64,000 bases of DNA from Lateolabrax maculatus (taxonomy: Eukaryota > Chordata > Actinopteri > Acropomatiformes > Lateolabracidae). Position numbers and translations under genes: made by a program. Positions 33,401 through 46,900 of the stretch are shown here, piece after piece; position 1 is the stretch's first letter, and each line of letters starts with the position of its first letter. The DNA lies in the NCBI GenBank assembly GCA_031216445.1, contig CM062214.1:22311001-22375000 (forward strand), in the 5' to 3' direction. The notes under the pieces were generated by a model. The model saw nothing but the letters and a program-made list of their open reading frames with translations, was not told the DNA's origin and ran no database searches.

Positions 33401-36400
33401 ACAGGAAGACGAGGGAGATGGTGGAAGTCTTGAGGGATATTTTGAGTCATTTCTGAGATGTGAGAATATGGCAAGAAGATTATTATTATTATACCATTTT
33501 ATTTGGAGGTAAACCTGTACATGAGTGTAGCCGAAATGCACAGGAAAACTGTGTGCACACAACTACAGTAGGGCAAGTACAGTAAGTTGAAGTTGAACCA
33601 GGTAATTGGTCTGTAAGGACAGTTTGGGTCCTAATTTTACCATTCGCCTTCATTGTCTCTTCCAAGTCAGTTTGTCTAACCTGGGGATCTGACTGCTTGT
33701 GTTTCTTGCCCTGTCTGACTTACTTTCACCGATGTCACTGCCCTCCCACATCTAAGAAATTAACTCAGTGAGTGCAATGTCATCATTAGCGACAGGAATG
33801 ACGGCCAAAACTACAAAAATAAGACCCAAGTTGTGATATATTGGCATTAACTGTTCAGCCTTAAGTGGTAGAGTAGTGGAAACCCGCCTGATATGTCAAA
33901 TAGGACGTTATAAGCAGTGAAAGAACATTTTGACAGGTTCCTGCTCCCGAGCACTTCATTTGACCCCAGACTGCTCTAATGAACTGCTAGTGTTTGCATC
34001 AGGCAGGCTGCTGAAATATATGTGTGCAAGATATTTTTGCCCAAGAGTATATATCCTCCTTGGATGATTTAGTTCATTAAAATACTATATGACATTAGTG
34101 AAACTCCTGCGAGTCTATTGCATTCCTCCCTGATAATTGTGAAGAATAACCTGCCTGACACATCCCTAGCCACATTTCACTGACAGATACAGGCTACCCC
34201 CAGTGGGAATCTTTATCTGGCTGGATGAGCACCATTTAGGCAAATAAACACAAGTCAGCATCTTCCAGGTTTGCGAGTCCCTAACGATCGTTCCCCGAGC
34301 CCCAGACGCCATCAAACTCATTTGTAAGCTGCACAAAAGTCTTTTTGACTCCTACTGTCTGCACAGATCGCCGCCGCCGCATCTAAAAATGGCTGCTGGC
34401 ACAGGACTGGGGGAACTGGGCTAATTGAATCTACTGTACAGCGTTTGAGACTCGGTGGCACACAGGGGTGGGGAGAGGAGTACGAGGGCGAGCGAGGCCT
34501 GGTAGGAATGAGCCTGGATCAGTATGCAGCACAGAGAGGGAGGGAGAAGGAGACAGAGAGGTGGAGAGAAGGGAGAGCGTTTCAAAGTGGCGGCAAAGCT
34601 CCTCCGGCGGAGAAGGGGAAACATCCTGGGATTAATTGTTGAGCGTCGGGGCCAAGCAGGCTGCGCGCCGGGCTTTGAAGTGCTCTGGCGTTCCTCTCCC
34701 TCGCACAAAGCCCCCTCACTCTATCTAGCCATCCATCTCCGCGCCTCACTTCAAAGGGAGAGGACGCGACGTGGGCACGGCCAACTGTGCAGGGGTAAAC
34801 CCGAATGCGGTTGCGGGCAGGGAGCAATGTGGGGTGACATCTGCCACAGTCATCAGTCAAACATAAATCCACTGTCTGTCAGTCTGCTAAACAGAAACCT
34901 GGAGAAGGCCACAGCGAGAACATATTCCCATCTATCGCGTTCCCTCGCTGACCTTTTCAATGCAACAAGGACAAGGTGCACACCACCACATGTACAGCAT
35001 CGCTGAGGGGAAGGAAAATGTCATGAACAGTGTGCTGAGCTATTGACCTTTTCTTTTATGTTTTATGTCAAACACTGACAAGATTTGCCTGAAAGTCAGT
35101 GTTTAAGCGATGTTATTTTTTAATTAAAATATGTCGCTATCTGGACACTATTTTACCCGTCTTTCATCACACTTCCATCATCTTAACGGGTGGCTCCGGT
35201 GGGAGTGCCACCTCTGACTCCTAGCTGTGTTAGTACCTGCTGAGGGACAGAAAAGCACAAAGTCCATTATAGCAGAGATGTTGTCTGTGCCATAGGTCGG
35301 TGCAGGAAAAAAAAAAGAGGAAAAAGAGGCCAGAAATGCTTTCCACTAGCTGGCTCCTCCACACAGTGACAAGGGGGGGGGGGGGGCTGACTAATGGTGC
35401 CCTGGCGAGCTTTGATTACAGGCGAGGCACACAAGGCCGTGGGAGTAACTCTGTCAGCGAGCGGCAGTCGAGCACTTCTTACCTTCTTCCCTTCGCCGTA
35501 GATCAGGGGAAACTTGAGGTCATCGTCCTCGATGGTTTTATACGCCCTGCGCAGAGGAGAGAGGACACTTTAATGGGTTTTTGGTTTATGGCAGGCAGCG
35601 CACACGTGCCCTGGAGATACACTGCCTCCGCGCCCCCCCCCGCAGGCCCTGCTGCCGAGGCGACTGGCACAGAGAGAAAGAGTATGCTGGGAGGGAAAAG
35701 AGAGATGGTGAGGGAAAAAAATCCACCCAGACATCACACAGAGAACGACACAGAGCCTTTGCATATTTCACTCCTTTTTTTTCTTTCTAATTGATCTTAT
35801 AAAAGTCTCCCTGGTGGCAAAGAGTGAGACGTCTATGGATGTACGAGACACTCTTGGATTACTGTCGGTTTTCTGTGACTGCTGCAGTTGTGTGTGTGCC
35901 TGCATGGATGTGAAGTTCTGGATGTAAAGCGCATGAATGATGCAAGAGTATCCACGTTTACATTCCCCTGCTCTCAGAACAGTGTTTAAACTTCCCCAAC
36001 TAATGAATAATTTATCATCTTCAGACTGGGACCAGACAGAGCTGCAGTACAGGGAAAAAGACTGTATAATACTATTCATGGCAGGTCTTATGATACACTT
36101 TTCACCTCTACAGCTCCGAAACTTGCAATGAAGAAACCCTGCACTGTTACTCACCCACAAACAGTTTTACTTTAGAAGAACAGCTGTGTCACTATACAGT
36201 ACCAGAAACATTACAAATTTGAGCCAATTTCCAGACGAGCTGCCAGGACAAAGTTTTCCATTCACAACTCATACCAGGTGCTACGAACAGAAACATTTGG
36301 CTCTGTTTGAAGGCAGACAGTCTTTACCCAGATCAAATAACATGTAGAAATACAGGTTATGCCTCATTTTAACCTTTAGACTGGAGGAAATGAAGGGAGA

Positions 36401-39400
36401 AATGTTCATAACAGTTTATAACAGTTTGAAGTATATTTGAACGCTTTTGATAGTAAAAAATATAGGAAATAACCTAAATATAATTTGCAAATATCATGTG
36501 ACCCAGGCCTGCCCAACACACCTTATCCAATGTATTTCAGCTGCTGTGAAGCAGATTAGCAGGGACCAGGATGGTTTTTACATTACTGCTGGTTCCACTC
36601 AGAGAGACCATATGTTTCCACCTTAGGCGAGCGCTATACTGCTGCACTCAGCACTTTTTTAACAGTGTGCAGAGCGAGGACTATCACAGCGAACGCAGCC
36701 CACAAACACAGAAATACAGTTTTCTGCCCGAGACTCTTTGAGCGGAGAGCTGTAGCACAAAATAACGGTCCATGGAAGGGTTTCCTCACTATGGTTTGCA
36801 ATATTTATGGTGCAGAAAAACCTCTAAAACAGCAGTTTGATGATGTATAACTTAAATTGAGCATTAATAGAGGCGCTTATTGAACTGGGGCAGGCAGGTC
36901 AAAAAAATTCTCGTGCAATATCACCATAAATGTCTTTCATTTGAGTATTTCACCTTCAAGAAGAGTTAGTCTCCTATAAAAACACTTCAACATTGAGACA
37001 CACACTTTATGTCATTATTTCAAAGACGTCTTGGATGAAATCCCCAGAGCCTGCTGTCGGGGACAGTCTCCCTCTCGAGACTCGTGTTTACAGCGAATCC
37101 ACCCTGTCAGACTTGAGATAACAAGTGTGTGACAGAAAGAGAGAGATACACATTAATCCTGTTAGAAAACCTGCCCCCCGCTCTGGGACACGAAAGTCCA
37201 AAAGCGGCGAGGTGCTCAAGGGCCGTACTGTTTGACCGCAACACTGAGCGCTTTCACATTCATGGGCTGTTTGGCTGCAGAGAGTTTCTGACTGAGAGAG
37301 AGAGGGAGAGAGAGATAGAGCGGGGGAGGGGGGGGGGGGGGGGGGGGGTCGTATCATCCTCTCTGCAGGTGACGAGAGACGGGGCAGGTGAGGAGAGGAG
37401 TGACGTCTTCTCCGCTCGGCGCAAAAAAAGGGGTGACAGAAACATTTGCAAACATTGTGTGCTCAGCATCCCCATCTGCACCCACACTATCACATACATC
37501 TCTACACACAGAAACACAGCACAACCAGACACACACACCCGTTGACAGGCTTTGAGGTGACATTGTGGCGGGGCTGTATCAACACCCGATGAGTCAGACA
37601 AACTGGAGCAATTGACAGATGGGTTCGTGTACACTTTTTGGCCAACCTTGATGGGCTTTTCATAGATTGAGTGGTGCTTTCAGGAGCAAAGTCAGGCCAG
37701 AGTTAATGGCAGTGACCCAGCGGCTCTCCAAATGTAAGCTGTAGGCATTAGTCATATCGGTGCAAAGGCATCGTGGAAACAGAAAGGAAGAAGAGAAGAG
37801 GGAGCAGGAGAGGGAGTGAAAATGTGTGACAGTGATGAAGGTGTGTGTTAGTCTCCCTCCTCTCTCGTTCATTGTCTATAGGATCAGGGGGAGGACAGAT
37901 GCCCCAGTGGGCATGGGCACTAAAGAGAGACAGCTTGAGCGCCCCTTATTGTCATTTATCATGCCCTCCTATGTGGTCTACACAACATCTTTTTTCATTT
38001 TCCTTTCAATCTTTACATCTTAACAACCTTTTTCTTCCTAGCTTTTTCCCCTCCTGCTTCATCTCTATTTCTATCTTTGCAGCCTACCTCAGTCTACTTG
38101 CAATTCTCTCTGTCTATAATGTCATTTCCTTCTCATTTGCTCTTGTTTTCCCTCTCTCTCTGTCCTTTCCAGCCACCCACCTTCTTCCCCACCTTCCCTC
38201 CGCCTCGTTGGCTGTGTTGCCGTGTTGTTTGGATTATGCGGAACACGGCCAACCGCACAACATCCATCACTCCGGGACGTCTCGCAAACAAAACCGCCCG
38301 CCATCCTGGACGGCGACCATTACAGTTTGCAACGCCAAAGCCAGCTCACACTCTGGTCCAACTGATCGAGGGAGGGGAGGTAAAGAAAGCGAGGGAGGAA
38401 GACAGAACGAGGTGGGCTGCGGACCTGTATGCCTTCATTAGAGCGCGGCCTTGATCATGGATGCCTTTGAGGGGAACTGGATGGCAGCTTACACCTACAC
38501 ACACACAGCATGTGGGCATGCTGGCTGCACACACAGACAGGAGAGTTTACATGTACAGACAGAAAGCTGCAGAGATATGAAAAAAAATGATCCTCTGTAC
38601 CTATAGAGCGTTTGAACTGCACCTATACGAGATGACACAGTTAAGTCACACCCACGCACATCAGAGCAATCAGCCACGTCGGCTGACAGGGTACTAATTT
38701 AAGACCCAGACTTAGTCCGGGTGAAACAGGCAGTACTCGGTGGAACCTGATTAAAAATACATCACAGGCCATCCACGCTGCTGAGACAGTAAGCAGGCAG
38801 ACAGAGGGCTGGGAGTTGCGGGCCCAATGAGAAACACATCCGCTGACTGACCTACATCTGCTGAACCGAGCAGCGCTGCAGAACACAACCGCACAGAGGT
38901 GGTGTCAGAAAACATACTGCTCATCTCTCCTCGGTCACCTGCACTACCACTCACATATCAATATGCATGAATACATACATATACATCACACATTTTCTAC
39001 AGGGAGTAGACATAATTTAAATGTTTTATGAATACAGAACTTAGTAAACATACCTGAGCAAATACACATACTTTTTACCACTGCTTTTAGTTACTGCGAG
39101 CACAATTTTGAATACAGGACAATTACTTATAATAGAATATTTTTTTTTGTGGTAATGTTTTTTTTATGAATCTAAATACTTCTTCCACCACTAAAAAAAG
39201 CTGCTACACAGGTGAGTTAGGTGTCTGTGGCCTATGTGTCTAGTTTCCTTTGACACATAGAAATTACATTTTGTGTGACAATGTGTCACAGTTCACCTAG
39301 AATTTGGTACATATCATTTGTTTGCTTTAAAACTCACATTGAAGTGCTGATTTTCCAAACTCTTTGATTGGTGAGAATGCTAAGAATTGGCTTTTAACCT

Positions 39401-40908
39401 AATGTGACCTTCGCAGCAGTGTTTGTAACTATGATTTTGTAACTTTGTAAGTCCTTTTCGCAAAATTAAATTAAATAATCTACCCCCTGCGCTTCTCTAC
39501 TATCCTTTCTCTCGTTTTCACACTCCCATCTGTGTCTCAGCCTTTATGTACCCTCTTTTCTTCCTTCTCACACCATCTTCCTCAATCTCTGTGACCTTTT
39601 TTTAATCACTCTCGCCACAGTAATATAAAGAGCTGGGTCCTTGCTGGGCACACGGATTCTTTCTTACCTTCTTCTCACACATGGAAGCAGAAATGTCAAG
39701 GCCACTTCCTGGCCTCCTTCTGACAGTGACGCTTTGAATAGCTTTTTTACATTGCTGCACACTGAATAGGATTACTATTATGGCTATTCAAAAGAGGTAC
39801 ATTATAGGAAATCACTCAAACATAGATAATGTCACAAGTGAATGTTACAGCAAGGCATAATTATATAAGGCTAAGCAGAGAAGTCATTTTCACATACATT
39901 TATATCAGAAGGCTCATAAACCACATACATAGGAAGTGTAAGGGTGTAAAAAATTTAACAGTATTTTCAAAAAATGTGTTATGCGTTGAATAATTTAGCA
40001 GGGAGGTCGAGGAGAAACTTACAGTCACACATACTGAAGGAAAATGCCAAATGGAAGTAAAAAAAAGTGGTATCCTCCCAGTTTGCGTGCTGTGTCACTT
40101 GTGCATTGCATATGACATTAAGAGGTTAATCCAATCAGTAAATCAGTCCAAAAATCAAGGAATCAGTCAACCCACCATCCAGACATGGTGAAGTCACGGT
40201 ACAGCATCTTCTTCCCCACCTCCTTCCTCTGGACTCTCCTCGGGAATTCCAGATGTGTAAACTCGTTCCCTAATAAGTGGGGCTGCATGTAGGCCTTTGA
40301 TATGAAAAGAGAAAAAAAAAAACAGAAAAAGAAGGAGATTGACATACCCAGGGGATAGGAAAAACAATTCCATAGTCTATTAAGCTGGCAAAGAGAGCAG
40401 GCAGTGTAAGAGAGATAGAGCTAAGCATAGCCGGTGTCTCAACGGGAGGGGAGGTCAGCTCTGCTAATATCTGACAGCTGTGCTCGCTAGAAAGGAGTTG
40501 AGAAACGTTCTCCCTTACCAGGAACTGCAGCCGCTGTCTCTCTGACTCCGGAGTGAACTCTGCTGACATGGGGATGACTTCCCCGGCACGGATAATGATA
40601 GCTCTGAGGAAGAGGAGCAGACAAAACAAAACTCAGTTTACTTAAGCCGGGACACTGTCGTCCCCCGCCCCCCCCCCTGCTGGCTGCAGGGCAGGAGGAG
40701 GTGAGCGACAGACAGAGGACGCCTGTGCGCTTCACGGCGAGGGATACGCATCTCGTGCGTGCGAGCATGTGCATCTCACCTGCTGTCCCCGGCGTTCCCG
40801 ACGTAGAGCTTCCCGAGCAAATAGACGACCACCAGTGCAGTGCAGCCACCTGAGATGTTGTAGACCGCCTTCTCCTTCTCTATCTGCACATCCTGAAGAC
40901 AAACACGG

Positions 40909-40943
<35 letters not shown>

Positions 40944-43900
40944 TTAATCTTCTGATGAGAGCACATAATCCAAACCCGTCCTCCTCCCATCATGTCTCTA
41001 ATCATCACAGCCTCCAAAACTTTTTCCTATCACGCAGCTCCACATTTAAGCAAGAACCTGATATGGAGTAAAATATTGCCTTGATACTTAAAACCTGCCA
41101 TGATGCTATTATTAATTATAGCCCCATAATGAATTCATTTATCAATGGCGCCATGAGTCAAGGAGCAATACAAACGCAATGGAAACCAAAAGGATAGGAG
41201 AGAAAGTTTGGAGGGACCGCTAGTTATTACACCAGTTAATTAGCCCAGATTAATTTGTTGCTAATTAAACCAAAAATAAAAAAAGATTTGAAAAAACCCA
41301 TGCTATCAGTTCATTAATTAGATGAATAATTAACCTGTCAGCGAATTAATCAAAATGCTAACATAAATTTCAACTAAGCTGCTCACACTTGGTTTAACCC
41401 TTTTATGTTGTCCTTGGCTAATGTTGGTCTGCGGTTAAAAGCTCCTGAGGGGCCTTAAATCACAAAACAGAAGCAGGGGGTTATTCCAGGAAAATGGACG
41501 ACCCCTCGGGCACCTCCTCCGCATCCCTCCGTCACTATCAACAGATTGAGTGGGATGAAAAATGCTGGCAAACACATTTGCGGCGAGGCCATCCCTGACA
41601 TGTTTTCCCATGAGGGATGTTACCCCAACGAGAGAATATCTCCTTCTGCTACGCTGCTGACGACCTCCATCTGATTACAACTCTGTGAGTGTGTGGGTGT
41701 GTGTGTGTGTGTGTACAGTAAGTGTCTGTGTGTGTCTCTCTGACAGGAGACAGCAGTGGACCGATGTGAATGTGAATCAGAGCCAGTGTGTGTACACAGG
41801 AGTCATTCCTGTGACTGGATGTGTGTGTGTTTGTGTAGATTTTGTACGAGATGTGTGTGTTTGTGTAGATTTTGTACGAGATGTGTGTGTTTCTGTATGC
41901 CGGCACACCATTGTCATTTCCAGTTACAGAACAAACACACACAGAGACACACACACTGTACACATTTCTCAGAAGTGAGAGGGCATGAAGGAGTATGGAG
42001 GACAGATACGTGTGTGTGTGTGTGTGTGTGTATTTGGGAGGGTGAACAAATGTGTCCTTCACCATGAATGAATTATGAATCCATAGTGAGCCATACATAT
42101 TTATCCTCCCTGTATCCGATACTTCTTGCTGCAGGCAAAGTCTTTAATAATGAAAATGCCTGCATAAACATCTATACCTTTCTCCTCTCCACTTCCGCCA
42201 GGAACAATCTAACAACTGAGCTAAATAACCGGCAGGCAAAGAGACAGACACATGCAAAGCCCTAACACACACATCTCATTCTACCAAACTACCAAAGAAT
42301 GGTTTCTGAACTTCTACAAATTAAACTCTTTATGGTTTCCTTAAAAGCAGGAAAAATGCTACCCTGACGCCGGACAGACACATCTTAATATAGTTCTCTT
42401 TAATCTTTTAGATGCTTCCTAAAGGACCACTAAGTGATGTGTTTGACCAATGAAAGAATAAATATATCCACAACATGAACATAAGTCTCAGCGAACAGCG
42501 ATGGCAGAAAAAGAGGTTGAACGTCGGAAAAGATGGAAAACTCTGATGGTGGACGGTGACACAGGTAATTAACTGAATTAATCATTTTAACTAATTAGCC
42601 AAATCAGTGGCACGTCAGCTGTTTTTGAGGGCAAGAATGACCTTTGGGCAAATTCTTTTTGAAAACTGGCTAATGCTCCTTTAATATGGAGCATTAATAA
42701 CCTGCTGCCAACACACACACTTACACAGTCACACACCTTGCCATTGTGACTGTCAGTATTCATGCATTAATGAATGAATTAATGAATGCATTAACCTGTC
42801 CTGGTTGTACCGCACTGGGATAGAAGATATTAATAAATATGGAAGATGGATGGATGGTTAAACTACTCTTGACAATTCATTTCAATTCATACTTAAAGGA
42901 GTAGTTCAACATTTTGGGAAATACCCTTTTTTTTTAAGTATAGCCCAACCTGACCACACACACACATATACACGATACCAGATGAAGTCTTACACTGAAG
43001 AGGATCAAACGAGTCCGTTTATCTCATCCCCTCTTATTTCTGTCCCGAGCCAATCAACAGTTCGGCGTATAAGCCTTTGACTCTGAGCTACAAGTTGTTT
43101 TAGATGTTTACACATCCCTGAGTGATTATCAGGCTTCAGCAGCTGCTCCACACACAGCGACCGCTTCCACAGGAATGCAGTGAGTCGTGTCAGAGGAGAG
43201 AATTGAAGGCGGATCCCGCTGATAAGATACAGAGGCTTTGTGAACTCTGAGACAAAGATTTACAGTGATAACAAACCTTCCCAAGATTCCCTGACACTTC
43301 CCATTTTCTTAAAGAATGAGCTTCATTAAAAAAATAAGACGGGGGGGCTTTTAGGGGTGAGATTCGACATTTGGGTAGTTACTCAGCAAGCAGAAGTGAC
43401 AGTTTTTTGTTCGAAGCGGAAATGTGTACCATTTGAACCAGACTGCATCTAATTTTACCAAAAAATATCAAATGAAATAAAAATAAATGACAGCTGTAGA
43501 GGGAAGTCTGCACTGTAATTAGAACACATAAGTAAGGGGAAAAAATGCTGTAATCACCTGGAAAAACAATTAGTAAAACACAGTGAACTAGAAATACATT
43601 GTGTATGCTTTAATATATAGGAGAACAACTTTAGACCACCATTGGACAGTTTTGTAGCTGTAAGGTTTGAGGTAGGCTGTGACAGCAGCTGCAATGTTTG
43701 AAAATGGTGGATTTCAGTGCACGTGCCCTTTAAGAAAGAGAGAGGACGCAGAGGGTGAAAAGTGCAGATTTAGAGCTGCAGAGCTAGAGAGGCATGTGAG
43801 AGGAGAGACGGGAAGCGGAGTGAGACATAGATGTTTGCTGATTGCTAGGAGTCATGGGAAGATATGTTTCTGATGAGGAAAAGATGGCAGAGGCAGCAAA

Positions 43901-46900
43901 AGAGAAAGAAACTGTTGCTTTGTAAACTCAAAATTTTACAGATCCTATGATCTGGTTCCTGCTCAAAAACTGGATTTCTGCAAATAACTGCCATTTAACA
44001 AATTTCACTGTGTCATAACAACACCACCCAAATAATTGTCATTATCATAAATAATTCAAAACAGAATCCATATGACTCTCATATCATCTTATCATTAACC
44101 AAAAATTGACCTTTCAGTTCATTAACTGATCCTTATAAAAGCATTAATTACACCTACACACCAGCCATAGCGCCTCAATACACTATTTCCCTTTTTCTGG
44201 CCACGTAGTTTGGTAAAAATAGTTGATGAAACACTACCATCTAGTGGTTAAATAGTGGAAACACCAGGATGTACTGTGACATTTAATTTTCTAATGAGAT
44301 TGATCTACACTGTCCTCGATCAAGATCTAATATATAATACATATATATTATACATGGATCTCAGCTGAAACTATTAGTCGATTAATTAATTGACAGGAAA
44401 TAAGTCAGCCATTTTCTTTATCAATTTATAATTTAAGTAATTTTGTAGGTAAAATGGCAGATATCTGGTGTTTCCAGTTTCTTAACTGTGAATATGTTCT
44501 GATATCTTAGTCTTCCATGAGAGTAAACTGAATATATGTGGATTTTGGACGTCACGGTTCACGTCACCATGGCCTCTGTGAACTTGTGATGGACAATTTT
44601 TGGTTAATGCAGCTCTAATCATGATTGATACTGTGTTTATTTTAGCTGTGTATCAGTATAACTCTCACATGTTCAGTTGAGGTCTGTATTTATCCACTTG
44701 TTTATGTTTAATTGTTTTACTCTGATCTTGTTTTTAATCACATAGTGGTGGAATTCCCTTCTCTTGTATACTACACTTAATTAAAGTAATTTCCTTGTCT
44801 AAACTGCCGGCAGACATTACACTGTCTACATAACCAAGTAAAACCACTTTGATTTCAGAACAAAAAGAGTGACTTTACTCTCAATGTATTTGTAAATAAG
44901 ATCATTATTCTTTCGCAACCAAAGTGTTGATCGAAGCCCTGATGCTGAAACTGAAGCCAGTGACCTTTGACCTCCTCGCCATCAAAGCCAGTCAGGCAGG
45001 CCTGCACTGTTTTGAATGGCTCTGCTCTTGATCTCTTGGCCTCTGCATGAGTTAAGTCTCCAGCATCCACTTACAGCACGGCCAGATGGCTAGAGTGTGT
45101 GACCTGCAGCAGCTAGAAGGGAAACGTGCATCACTTCTTCTGGCTCTGAGGCTGTGTGCTGACTGACTGACTGACTGACACCATATGCTTCCAGTTTGAG
45201 GGGAACAGTCATGCATCATGAATTTAGAAAAAGGTACTTGGCGTATTAGTGTACTTTACTGTGTGTGATCACTCTGCAAACCCTATGCACCTTGTCACCT
45301 TAGCCTAGCTGGTACGACACCAACTCATTTCTCTGGGCTGCGTAAAGAGAACGACAGTCAGTTTACAGCAGTACAATAAATCCCTAAATGTAATATAATA
45401 TAATTCTCTAATGTTGGCTTGATAGCTGTACAAACAGTCAGACACAGATCATGTTTGGTGAAAGACTAACTTCGAACATACTGAGAGCACTGAGGCAGCA
45501 TTGTGTTTTATGGGTTTCTATGGGTGCTTTGATATACTTTTTCCACCGGACGACCGGAATGAAATGTAACTGACATAATTCACGCTGACCACATCCACAG
45601 CTCTTTATGAAGAAAGGAACAGAAGGCTTTTTACAGCATCGTTGTTTGTAGTGTGATTTTACTGGGCTTAAGAGTTGAGATGTGTAATAAAAAAAGGGAG
45701 TTTATGCTATACAGTGTGGTCTATACACTGTATTCACAGGATAACTCCAGCATTGAAATGTTATGTGTGTGTGTGCTTATCTTTGTAAACCAACAGCAGG
45801 AAACTGGGAGGCCTTTGTGCCTTTCGCTTGACCGGCTAATTACAGTGAATCAATATCAATTGACTTAGTGAGTAATTAGAGTTTAATGGAGGTTAAGTAA
45901 CCATACCGTTTCCTCCATATGTGCACAGATACAAATAGATGTGGCAGCCTGTTGTGTAAATGTGTTGCAACAGTCTATATCACTGTGCAGTTTTTAAGAT
46001 CTGTAAAGTAAATGGCAAATGCATGTATATAAAAAACTATATATTGTGTCTTTCTTTTTCTACCAGCTCCTTTTTTCCAAGCAATGCAGGTGGAAATGTT
46101 TTTTTTTTTTTTTTTCCTGCAAGGAAAGGGCGATACTAGCCCTTTTCTCCAAATACACATAAAATCAGGGACGGAAGCAACAGCTGTGGGCGATTTGACC
46201 GATGGATGCCCAGTGTTGTTCTGGGAACGATAGGAAATCATTAACTGAAGTAGCAGTACAATAAAAAGGCTAACAGTCCACAAATGAATGTACCATCATT
46301 ACCTGATCACACGGGATACAAATGAACATGCTTTTCTATGTTCTGTCATTTGTGTGTACAGTATTTTCTTTGGACATTGGAGGGGCGATCTAAGAACTTA
46401 TTTGCAAAAAGTTCAGCACATTCTATCAATAACTCTCAGGTTTCTACTATATACCAAACACATGCCTCTTACCATGTCTTTGAAAGCATTCTCGATGGCT
46501 CCGATCACCAGGCTCTCGTGTGAAATTTTCTTCTCAGTGAAGAAGCGTGTTGGCGGGGTGCTGGGCGAGCCCGGAGCCCCAGCGGCGCCGCGGAGCGAGG
46601 CGGCCCTGGTGAGGGCGCGCTGGGATGTCGGGGTGAGATGGTGATTGATAGGCTCCTCCCCCAGGCATGTGGGGGGCAGCAGGTTTGGAGTGCAGAGGAT
46701 CTCCAACACCTCCTGAAGGTGCAGGGCGATGTGGTGATGTAGGACGCGGGAAGCCACTACAGCCGCACCAGAGCCAGCGTGGCCATCGAACAGTGCCCAG
46801 TAGTGGAAGGTCAGGTCCTCAGAGCTTTCCTGGATACAGAGAAGAGTCAAAAACACATCAAACGCAGACATATTAATCAGATTTCATCTGCAGGATGTGG

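Noticed and set aside
34524..35794. 160- and 164-residue frames in ppm1h intron 7
   Set aside because: They cross repeats or poly-G, and one crosses ppm1h exon 7 in antisense. No conserved protein.
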